From Thiosulfatimonas sediminis (GTDB lineage: Bacteria; Pseudomonadota; Gammaproteobacteria; Thiomicrospirales; Thiomicrospiraceae): a stretch of 64,000 bases of DNA. Positions 27,804 through 35,494 of the stretch are shown piece by piece. A model generated the notes under the pieces. It ran no database searches. It was not told the DNA's origin and was given only the letters and a program-made list of their open reading frames with translations. Positions within the stretch are counted from its first letter, which is position 1, and each line of letters begins with the position of its first letter. Made by a program: the position numbers and the translations under genes. The stretch spans positions 1,426,001-1,490,000 of the forward strand of contig NZ_AP021889.1 of NCBI RefSeq assembly GCF_011398355.1, written 5' to 3'.

Positions 27804-28127
27804 ATGAAGTTTTTCAAAGACCACCATAATGAAATATACGTTATTTCCGATGCGCAAATGCATCTTGTTCGGCCTGACTGGATAGAAATAACTGAGAAAC
27901 AGCGTGAAGCCTTACTAAGCCAACAAGACCACGCTGACCTTGAGCCTGAAGTACTTACCGAGCAACAGATCAGTGCCATCAAAGAACGCTTGTTGGAAAT
28001 TGACGTCGAATCAATTCGACCTTTACGCGCGATTGCCACAGACACCGCACAATATTATGATCATCAAAAATTAAAAACACTGAATCAGGAGCGTGTTCAG
28101 TTGCTGCGTTTGCTTAAAAACAAATAA
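27804..28127 (+). CDS. Small phage-like hypothetical protein
   Basis: 107 residues. The beginning (FKDHHNEIYVISDAQ...RPDWIEITEKQREALL) and the following Ala/Glu-rich, helical region ending KERLLEIDVESIRPLRA resemble small phage tail-fibre-assembly or tail-associated proteins in the general pattern 'residue-substituted repeat then I-D-x-x-S-I-R-P-L-R-A'. No phage gene is near, so this would be a remnant or a domesticated gene. Ribosome site is weak. Function unassigned. Confidence 0.5.
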   Translation: MKFFKDHHNEIYVISDAQMHLVRPDWIEITEKQREALLSQQDHADLEPEVLTEQQISAIKERLLEIDVESIRPLRAIATDTAQYYDHQKLKTLNQERVQLLRLLKNK

Positions 28128-28254
28128 ATACAGTAAATTTTGTGTCAAGTGTGAAGCTTGTATTGCTCGCCATTTTTCTGCTTAACTTACATTCGTATAA
28201 TGTATATTATGTTAAATTGAGCGCTCTACTATTTGGTAAAGTGTTGCCATGTAC

Positions 28255-28626
28255 TTAATCTGTATTCATTAAAAGCGTTAAAACCAATTCAGGCGGTCTA
28301 GCGATAACCGCTTTATCTCGGTAAACCACTATTGGACGCTCAATTAATATTGGATTTTCTACTAACACCATTAGCCATTCTTGATCGCTAAACGCATCGG
28401 TATTACCCAAATTGAGTTCCGCCATTTTGGGTTCGCCTTTGCGGATTAAATTCACCGGTGATTTATTCAATAACTCACACAATCGCTGCAATGTCTCAAG
28501 TGTCATGGATTCTTGTAAATAATGTATTTCTCTAATGGCGTCCGGCGCGAAATTTTGTTGCAAAATCTCTAATGCGCCACGGCTTTTTGAGCAGCTTGGG
28601 TTGTGATAAATCATAACCTCTGGCAT
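28255..28626 (-). CDS. arsC: ArsC-type arsenate reductase (glutaredoxin-dependent family)
   Basis: ~123 residues, thioredoxin fold. The catalytic Cys is in YHNPSCSKSRGAL; the three Arg of E. coli ArsC are all kept (IRKGEP, ERPIVVYR, IARPPELV). These would convert arsenate to arsenite using glutathione/glutaredoxin. No arsR, arsB or acr3 gene is nearby, so it may be an isolated ArsC-family protein rather than part of an ars operon. ATG 28626 is preferred (AGGA ~10 nt upstream); the frame to 28635 would start at a TTG. Confidence 0.88.
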   Translation of the reverse strand: MPEVMIYHNPSCSKSRGALEILQQNFAPDAIREIHYLQESMTLETLQRLCELLNKSPVNLIRKGEPKMAELNLGNTDAFSDQEWLMVLVENPILIERPIVVYRDKAVIARPPELVLTLLMNTD

Positions 28627-28664
28627 AAAGTCCAATTCCTCATTAATTCCGTTATTAAACTCAA

Positions 28665-28877
28665 TTAAAAGTCAGTTTGCTCATTTTCTAGCCGCTTACT
28701 TAACGCTTGCTCAACACTGTCAATTCGTGCTTTACAGGCTTGATAAGCTTTTGTTGCCTCATCCACCATTGGGATCAGTTGGTCAATATCCACTTCCCGG
28801 TTTTGTGTCAGTAAATTAGCAATTTGCTGTAATTTTTGATAATTTTCTTTGAAGTTTTTTGAATTATCTTGATTCAT
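28665..28877 (-). CDS. xseB: Exodeoxyribonuclease VII small subunit
   Basis: 70 residues. FKENYQKLQQIANLLTQNREVDIDQLIPMVDEA is the typical XseB helical pair (pattern only; E-x-L-x-x-L then L-E), ending in an acidic C-terminus. Partner of XseA in degrading single-stranded DNA. The ATG at 28877, with GAGGA nearby, lies inside the end of xseA, giving a 14-bp overlap and translational coupling. Confidence 0.9.
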   Translation of the reverse strand: MNQDNSKNFKENYQKLQQIANLLTQNREVDIDQLIPMVDEATKAYQACKARIDSVEQALSKRLENEQTDF

Positions 28878-30549
28878 AATTTTCCTCGTTATCAGTCGTG
28901 GCAACATGAACAAGTAAGCTGCCGTCCTTAAAGGTTAAGGTTAAACTGTTTTCACATACCGCTTGCGCCTTGCTGGTGACGGTAGCCCCCTTTTGATTCG
29001 CTACGACTGCAAAACCGCGCGCGATTTGCACATTTGGGCCTGCATTTAAAATTAACGCCATCCAGTCTTTTATCTGCTGTTGCTGCATACGCAAACTGGC
29101 TAGCGAATGCTGAGTTATCTGTTTATCTAGTACGATTAAATCTTGCTTTACTTCCGATAACCGCTGCGTACTTAATTGCATAATCTGTTGCTGCAGCCAA
29201 GTTAACATCTGTTTATCTTGCTCTAAGCGGTGCATGGCTTGCTGCTGCAACTGTTGGTATGGCAAAACCGTGGCTTGCCGCCAATGATGTATTTGCCGTT
29301 GACTGGATTGTTCAACCGAACGCCATAAGTTTTCGATTTGCTTTTCATGCCCGTATAAAATGCTTTCACTGGTTTGCCGAATATTTTGCCAATTTTGTTG
29401 GGCTGTGCTCGCCTGAGTTAAAATTTGCTGCCAAATAAAGTGAATGACTTTGGATGGTGTATCAAAACGGCTATGCGCCACTTCATCTAAAATTGTATTG
29501 TCGCGCTCATGTCCAATTCCGGTCAGCACCGGTAAGGATAATGTCGCAATCTGCTGCGCCAAGCTGTATTGATTTAGTTGTTGTAAATCCAAAGTAGCGC
29601 CACCGCCGCGAATAATCACCAAGGCATCAAACGGGTCATGCAGGTGTTGTTCGCGGACGGCAGTAAATGCGGCCAAAAACTCTGATTCGACTTTTGCGCC
29701 TTGAAAGCTACTGTAAAAGTAATGAAAACGACACAAATTCAGTTCTTGTAAAAGCATCGCGTCAGCTTGAAAATCCCCTAAGCCTGCCGCATTGGGTGGG
29801 GCAATGACAGCAATATTAAAAAAATCGTCCGCCAAAGGAACCTGTTGATTGCGCGCATAAAGCCCCTCTTGCTGTAAACGTGCACGAATCTGTCGCACTT
29901 TCTGCGCCAACTCACCCAAACTGAACCGACTGTCAATTTCTTGAATTTCTAAAGAAAGGCCAAATTGTGCGTGAAATTTTATTTCACAGAGCATAAGTAA
30001 TTTTTGCCCCGCGGCCAGAGGCATCTGCGTCTCTTGTAGAAACTTTTGCTGGATATAGATTGCTTGTTTCTGCCAAATCATGCCTTTAGCGTTCGCAATG
30101 GTTCGTCCATTTTCGTCGGTTTCGCTCAACTCCAAGTACAGGTGTCCGCGTCTTTCACTCAAGTTACTGACTTCGGCCACCACCCATTGCGCACCAGGAA
30201 ATTGCTGCCACAGAACCTGCTGAACCTGCTGTAAAAGCGCCGCCAGAGATTTACCTTTCGCTTCAAGCTGGGCCGGATACGCATTTTCTAATACGGGTTC
30301 CGGCTGTTGTGTCGCGGCGGCAAAAAAATCACTGGGGGTTGATGATGCTTGAACACTTTGTTGATAAGAGGGAATCGTTGCTTGATTTGCAGCTTGCGGC
30401 GGCGAGTCGGTCAACCAAAGACTAAAGTTAGCGCTTTGAGCATGTAATTCTTCAGGTATATACCATTTTCGCGCTTGCGGATCCCAGCGTGCCCCAAGAG
30501 TTTTGGCATGATCTTTTTGCGCAAAGGGAACATTTAAATAGATCGTCAT
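28864..30549 (-). CDS. xseA: Exodeoxyribonuclease VII large subunit with N-terminal DUF5710-like domain
   Basis: ~561 residues, over 100 longer than usual XseA. From about residue 90 the standard parts appear: the OB fold (WVVAEVSNLSERRGHLYLEL), the metal site region (NIAVIAPPNAAGLGDFQAD), RGGGATLDLQQLN and IGHERDNTILDEVA, then the long coiled coil. The first ~45 residues instead read as a DUF5710-type domain: MTIYLNVPFAQKDHAKTLGARWDPQARKWY (residues 1-30), plus a linker (~45-90). I start at ATG 30549, 4 bp after the dusA stop; the longer frame would run into dusA. Confidence 0.92.
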   Translation of the reverse strand: MTIYLNVPFAQKDHAKTLGARWDPQARKWYIPEELHAQSANFSLWLTDSPPQAANQATIPSYQQSVQASSTPSDFFAAATQQPEPVLENAYPAQLEAKGKSLAALLQQVQQVLWQQFPGAQWVVAEVSNLSERRGHLYLELSETDENGRTIANAKGMIWQKQAIYIQQKFLQETQMPLAAGQKLLMLCEIKFHAQFGLSLEIQEIDSRFSLGELAQKVRQIRARLQQEGLYARNQQVPLADDFFNIAVIAPPNAAGLGDFQADAMLLQELNLCRFHYFYSSFQGAKVESEFLAAFTAVREQHLHDPFDALVIIRGGGATLDLQQLNQYSLAQQIATLSLPVLTGIGHERDNTILDEVAHSRFDTPSKVIHFIWQQILTQASTAQQNWQNIRQTSESILYGHEKQIENLWRSVEQSSQRQIHHWRQATVLPYQQLQQQAMHRLEQDKQMLTWLQQQIMQLSTQRLSEVKQDLIVLDKQITQHSLASLRMQQQQIKDWMALILNAGPNVQIARGFAVVANQKGATVTSKAQAVCENSLTLTFKDGSLLVHVATTDNEENYESR

Positions 30550-30553
30550 AGGT

Positions 30554-31675
30554 TTATGATGCGGCGTTTTGTTGGAAACGTAGTGCTTGTTCAGCCATAC
30601 GTTCGCCCTCTTGTTCAACCATCAGTAACGCGTCTTGCAATACTTGTAAATCGGCATCTTGTTTAAAAGCGTTTTGACTGAGATAACGACGGAACATGCG
30701 CCCACCAGGCAAGCCATGAAAGAGTCCAAGCATATGGCGTGTTATTTGAATGAGCTTTCCACCGTCAATCAGATGTTGCTCAACATAAGGATACATCTGT
30801 TCAAGTACCGCTTTACGGCTTGGCATCTCAGTCGTTTCTTGATACAAAATAGAATCGACCTCCGCCAGCAAGTAAGGCTGCTCGTAGGCGCTACGTCCAA
30901 TCATAAAGCCATCGAGGGGCACCAAATTCCGGTCGATTCCCCCTGCCTGAAGATGTTGCTGCCCTGCCGATAAACTTTTTAATCCACCGTTAATGGCAAT
31001 TGGCAAATGTGGAAATATCTGCTTAATCTGATGGACTAAGGTGTAATTTAACGGCGGTATTTCGCGATTTTCTTTTGGTGAAATGCCTTGTAGCCAAGCT
31101 TTTCGTGCATGAATAATCACGCCGTCTACCGCGGCGTCATCTAGAGCTTGGATAAAGGGTTGCAAGCTCTGTTCTTCATCTTGCTGGTCAATACCAATAC
31201 GACATTTAACGGTTACAGGCAAGTCTGTCGTTGCTTTCATCGCGGCCACGGCATCTGCAACCATTTTTGGATGTGCCATCAAGCAGGCGCCAATCATGTT
31301 GTTTTGCACACGATCGCTCGGACACCCAACATTTAAATTAACCTCACTGTAACCCCACTCTTGTGCCAAACTTGCGCAGTACGCTAAATCTTTTAGGTCA
31401 CTACCACCCAGCTGCAATACAACTGGCGCCTCCTTGTTATCATGACCGAGAAATCGTGGCAGATTATCACCGTATACAATTGCACCAGTGGTCACCATCT
31501 CACCGTATAACCAAGCGCGTTGGCTGAGTTTTCGGTGAAAATGACGACAATGTTTATCCGTCCAATCCAACATCGGTGCTACACTGAAATGCATGGCGCT
31601 ATTTTCTTTTACAGTGCGATTAAGCGATTGATTTGCGATGAGGGTCGTTGGGCTGGCAAGATTTGAGAGACTCAT
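30554..31675 (-). CDS. dusA: tRNA-dihydrouridine(20/20a) synthase DusA
   Basis: Flavin enzyme reducing U20/U20a in tRNA D-loops. Standard DusA features: SVAPMLDWTDKHCR, EMVTTGAI, LQLGGSD, NLNVGCPSDRVQ with the catalytic Cys, IHARKAWLQGLSPKENR-like segment (its first part reads IHARKAWLQGISPKENRE), NGGLKSL and LDGFMIGRSAY. The start at 31675 gives 373 residues; the ATG at 31594 (MHFSVAPM) is an alternative since the first 27 residues are not conserved. Upstream of xseA with a 4-bp gap, so dusA-xseA-xseB is an operon. Confidence 0.93.
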   Translation of the reverse strand: MSLSNLASPTTLIANQSLNRTVKENSAMHFSVAPMLDWTDKHCRHFHRKLSQRAWLYGEMVTTGAIVYGDNLPRFLGHDNKEAPVVLQLGGSDLKDLAYCASLAQEWGYSEVNLNVGCPSDRVQNNMIGACLMAHPKMVADAVAAMKATTDLPVTVKCRIGIDQQDEEQSLQPFIQALDDAAVDGVIIHARKAWLQGISPKENREIPPLNYTLVHQIKQIFPHLPIAINGGLKSLSAGQQHLQAGGIDRNLVPLDGFMIGRSAYEQPYLLAEVDSILYQETTEMPSRKAVLEQMYPYVEQHLIDGGKLIQITRHMLGLFHGLPGGRMFRRYLSQNAFKQDADLQVLQDALLMVEQEGERMAEQALRFQQNAAS

Positions 31676-32058
31676 TGATTCAAAATTCAGTTATTTAAAA
31701 AAATACTATTTTAGCGCCTTTTACTTTTGAACGCTTTAGAACATCACCGGGTATTAATGAGATAACGCACAAGCCCAAATGGTTTTGGGCAAAGAAGAAT
31801 TTAACTGCGGTGTTGACGGTGATGCTCAGGTCTAAACATCGCTGCAAACAAGTGCCCTGCTTAATCAAATTATTCTGCGCCTAAAGCCATTAAGACGTAT
31901 TCTTGTCTTATTAACGAATGATTTCATTTGCTGTAACAGTGGTTAAATCAAAATTTAAAGGCGTTATACCATGATAAACAACGCTTTATTGATTCTGCAT
32001 AATTTGAAAAATGCCGTTTTTGTTATGGTTAGCAGGTCATGTTAGGAGTTCTCTAGGA
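31676..32058. other. Intergenic region with an inverted-repeat structure
   Basis: About 380 bp between divergent genes. It contains CATCACCG (31742-31749) and a later CGGTGATG copy that could close a ~90-bp loop, and an inner AAGCCCAAATGG block that also occurs in the 34880 repeat element. AGGAG (32044-32048) is the ribosome site of the next gene. No clear promoter hexamers. Confidence 0.4.
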
Positions 32059-34863
32059 ATGCTAGGCTTTTTGTTAAAAACAATAACTGCCAAAAAGGTA
32101 AAGAGGCCTCCTTTAAACAATTTTTCAAAGGCAGGGTTGTTTGCACTTTTTACAATATTCGTACTTGCCAATTTTAGTGCGCGGGCGGATCAGCAACCAA
32201 AGCCGAATGCACTGCAATCGGTAAAAGTACAACTTAACTGGCATCATCAATATCAATTTGCGGGTTTTTATGCCGCTTTGCAACAAGGTTACTACCATCA
32301 AGCCGGTTTAAAAGTCGAGCTTTTACCTTGGCGGAACAATATCAACCCCCTTGATGAAGTCACCTCTGGTCGAGCCGATTTCGGGGTTGGCGTAAGCTCC
32401 TTAATTACCGATTTTGCTAAGGGAAGCGATATCCGTTTGGTGATGAGTGCTTTTCAATATTCTCCTTTGGTTTTACTTTCTCATAAACCAATCAGTTCTT
32501 TAGATGCCTTGGCCAATACTGTTGTGATGCATAACGGCAGTATCCAAATTAGGATGTTATTAGCAAAAAGTGGATTAGCCCCTAATTTACAGCCGAGAGA
32601 AATCAGTTCATCCGGTGATTTAAATGACTTTATTAGCGGTAAGGTCGATTTTTATGGTGCCTACCTTAGTAACGAACCTTATCAACTTGAAAAACTTGGC
32701 GTTGATTACGCAATTTTAGACCCTAAAAACTACGGTATACAAAGTTATTCAGGACTGATTTTTACCTCCGGCCAACTCGCGACAAAAGACCCTGTAATGG
32801 TAAAAAAATTTCGTGATGCGACCATTCGTGGCTGGGCGTTTGCAATTAAAAACCCAGTGGAAGTTACCAACTATATTGTGCAAAATTACCCTGTAAATAA
32901 ATCCGTTACAGCCTTAATTAGAGAAGCCAGCGCCTTAAAGCAGTATGTTCAGGTTGGCAATATTCCAATTGGAGATATTGACCAACCTAAAATCAATGAA
33001 ATCCTGTCGACCGCACAAAAGCTCAAACTCATTACCCCAAAAGAGTATCAATTGGCGCTCTCTAAACCAATTATTTTCAAACCATCCTCATCGGTTTTTA
33101 ACGAAGAAGAATTGGCCTATATACGAGCACATAAGCATTTTCTAGTTGCTGATTTAATTGACTATCCGCCGTTTCAATTTCAACAAAGTAACGTTACTCA
33201 AGGGCTTATACAGGACTACCTCGGTAAAATAGAAAAGATTATTGGCATCCCATTAGTCAATCAATCCTCTTTGCCAAGTTCATTGGCGAGTGATTCGACG
33301 GCTAAAGAAAATAATGTAATTTATCCTGCAATGACGGCCATTCAAGCTAATCAAGAAAGTTACTTGCTATCCGATGCCTATTTAAACTTCCCAATGGTGT
33401 TGATGGGACTGAATAATAGCGCGGGCTTCATTCAGGATTTGCATCTTTTAAATGGATACACAATTGCGGTACGTAAAAACAGCTTTCCACACCGTTATCT
33501 GCATTTTCACTACCCCTATATCAAACTTTTGTTGGTTGATTCAATCGAAGATGGGTTGGTTCAAGTACAGCTGCATAAAGCCTTTGCCATCGCTGACAAT
33601 CTTCCTGCATTAAATTATGCCTTAAATGCGTTTGGCTATACCAATATGCAAGTGATTGCCCAGGGGATTGCCGATTTCCGTTTCTCGATGGCAACGACCA
33701 AAGAGAATCCAATTTTGTTTTCAATTATCAATAAAGCACTGAGTCAAATTGACCAGTCAACCCGACAAGAGATTTACCTTAAATGGTTAAGCCAAAGTAA
33801 CGAGTTTAACTACCAGCGCTTTTGGCAAGTATTAACGCCTCTAGTGATTTTGCTCGCATTTATGGCACTGCTATTAGCCTTTAATTACCGTAAACAGCGC
33901 TACCTTAGCCAAATCTATGAATTGTCGTATGCCAATATGATTGACGCAAAAAGCATGAAAATTAACTGGACCAGTGATGCATTCAGTAAACTTAGCGGCT
34001 ACTCTAAAAAAGAGTTGCTGAATATGCCCTATCTTAATTTGGCCAGCGACAAAATTCCCCATGCGCAAATTAATGAGATCTATCGACAGGTTATTGAGAA
34101 AGGCAAAACTTGGACTGGGGAAATTGCAGCCGTCCGGAAAGATGGAGAAGAGTATTGGGTAGAACTGACGCTCATGCCCAGCAGAAATATCTTTGGAAAA
34201 GTCACCAGTGTGCTCGCCACACGAGTAGACATTAGTGATCGCAAGAAAGTAGAAGCAATCTCTATCACCGATGAATTAACCGGCTTATACAACCGCCGGC
34301 ATTTTGATGACTGTTTACCCAATGAGTTGAAACGTGCCTCGCGTGAAGAGCACGGACTCTGCTTTGTGATGCTCGACTTAGACTATTTCAAAAAAATTAA
34401 TGATGATTATGGCCACCAAATTGGAGATGAAGTCTTAATAGAGATTGCTACATCAATCAACGCCTATTTTAACCGCGCCAACGATTTTGTTTTCCGTATT
34501 GGTGGTGAGGAATTTTTTATTATCACTCACTTTGAAAAACTTCGCGCCTTTGCGGTGCACTTAAATAATCTGTTGGAGTCAGTACGCTGCCAGAAAATTG
34601 AAAACAAAAACGCTCCGCTTGGCTATTTAACCATTTCAATTGGCGCGCTGTATTGCAGTCATGACTGCTTACCAAATCCACAAAAAATCTTGCGGTACAC
34701 GGATGATTTGCTGTATTTATCCAAGAAAAATGGACGTAATCGTAGCTCTTTTAAAGTATTGCAAAAAGCACTCAATTCGGAAACAAAACCAACTAAAGAA
34801 ATGCTTTGCGAGCAATATGATTTTGAGAGTTTTGAAGATTTGATGGACAGTAGCTATACTTAA
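32059..34863 (+). CDS. Membrane diguanylate cyclase with NMT1/THI5-like and SBP_bac_3 periplasmic domains
   Basis: ~934-residue sensor. After a signal/anchor helix come: an NMT1/THI5-like domain (VQLNWHHQYQFAGFYAAL; GRADFGVGVSS; GKVDFYGAYL), a second periplasmic domain of SBP_bac_3 type (FLVADLIDYPPFQFQQ), a membrane helix (LTPLVILLAFMALLLAF), a PAS domain (NWTSDAFSKLSGYSKKELL), and a GGDEF domain with DELTGLYNRRHF, DLDYFKKIND and the active-site GGEEF. An active cyclase making cyclic-di-GMP in response to a periplasmic ligand (possibly a thiamine-pyrimidine-like compound) is expected. I prefer ATG 32059 (AGGAG 10 nt before it) over 32011. Confidence 0.9.
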   Translation: MLGFLLKTITAKKVKRPPLNNFSKAGLFALFTIFVLANFSARADQQPKPNALQSVKVQLNWHHQYQFAGFYAALQQGYYHQAGLKVELLPWRNNINPLDEVTSGRADFGVGVSSLITDFAKGSDIRLVMSAFQYSPLVLLSHKPISSLDALANTVVMHNGSIQIRMLLAKSGLAPNLQPREISSSGDLNDFISGKVDFYGAYLSNEPYQLEKLGVDYAILDPKNYGIQSYSGLIFTSGQLATKDPVMVKKFRDATIRGWAFAIKNPVEVTNYIVQNYPVNKSVTALIREASALKQYVQVGNIPIGDIDQPKINEILSTAQKLKLITPKEYQLALSKPIIFKPSSSVFNEEELAYIRAHKHFLVADLIDYPPFQFQQSNVTQGLIQDYLGKIEKIIGIPLVNQSSLPSSLASDSTAKENNVIYPAMTAIQANQESYLLSDAYLNFPMVLMGLNNSAGFIQDLHLLNGYTIAVRKNSFPHRYLHFHYPYIKLLLVDSIEDGLVQVQLHKAFAIADNLPALNYALNAFGYTNMQVIAQGIADFRFSMATTKENPILFSIINKALSQIDQSTRQEIYLKWLSQSNEFNYQRFWQVLTPLVILLAFMALLLAFNYRKQRYLSQIYELSYANMIDAKSMKINWTSDAFSKLSGYSKKELLNMPYLNLASDKIPHAQINEIYRQVIEKGKTWTGEIAAVRKDGEEYWVELTLMPSRNIFGKVTSVLATRVDISDRKKVEAISITDELTGLYNRRHFDDCLPNELKRASREEHGLCFVMLDLDYFKKINDDYGHQIGDEVLIEIATSINAYFNRANDFVFRIGGEEFFIITHFEKLRAFAVHLNNLLESVRCQKIENKNAPLGYLTISIGALYCSHDCLPNPQKILRYTDDLLYLSKKNGRNRSSFKVLQKALNSETKPTKEMLCEQYDFESFEDLMDSSYT

Positions 34864-34879
34864 TTAGCTCTATCATTTC

Positions 34880-34967
34880 CTTAAGGTGCCACAGAATAAG
34901 CCCAAATGGCGTCAGACAAAGAACAATTAGTCTGAGCAAGTGGGAACTTATTTTGTGTCTCCTTAAG
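34880..34967. repeat. Intergenic inverted-repeat element, best copy
   Basis: Arms 34880-34900 and 34947-34967 are inverted copies of each other with about 3 mismatches in 21 bases. Inside are AAGCCCAAATGG and a second, smaller inverted pair (TCAGAC/GTCTGA). It lies between the cyclase gene and the convergent gene at 34985-35212. Confidence 0.8.
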
Positions 34968-34984
34968 CATTGAGCATAAAGAAA

Positions 34985-35212
34985 TTACAGCGGAATACCA
35001 TCGGATTCTAAGCCGCTGTTTTCTGCACTTTCCTCAAGCATTTTCAACAGTTTTTCGCCGTAAGAATTACGAGCGGTTTGAAATATTGAGACTTGCGCGT
35101 TCATCTCTAAAATTTTCGCTTCACACACCTGAATGGCTTGAAAATGCGCCTTTTGATCTTCGGTCAAATTATCAGTATCAAACTCTTTACTGCCAAGCAT
35201 AAATGTCGCCAT
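34985..35212 (-). CDS. Small hypothetical protein (DUF6447-like)
   Basis: 75 residues from ATG 35212, where AGGAGA is 7 bp upstream. Short N-terminal strand pattern (MLGSKEFDTDNLTEDQKAHFQAIQ) followed by a helix; the pattern 'short strand, D-x-x-x-L-S/T-x-x, helix' resembles a small-protein family I recall as DUF6447, but this is not firm. Soluble and acidic; no known role. A divergent promoter region with relA (283 bp) lies upstream. Confidence 0.6.
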   Translation of the reverse strand: MATFMLGSKEFDTDNLTEDQKAHFQAIQVCEAKILEMNAQVSIFQTARNSYGEKLLKMLEESAENSGLESDGIPL

Positions 35213-35494
35213 GAAATATCTCCTTTTTAAAATCATGCATGATTATGGTATTCAAAAACGTATTTTGCAATCCTTAGTCGTATAGTAGCGTTATTTTTAT
35301 AAATGTCAAAACTTAACATTTACCACCTTGATACAGCGACTATTGCCATAAAAAACCCATATAAACCGGCCTTTTACCAAAAACAACAGTTTATTCTTGC
35401 GTTTAAGTCGTGATAAGGGCAAGTATCATTCATTTGTTGCCTGTATTTACGTTAAAATACCTGCATTTTAATTACGCACATTAATCCGTAAAGC

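Noticed and set aside
28255..28626. Arsenic-resistance operon
   Set aside because: arsC stands alone with no regulator or pump.
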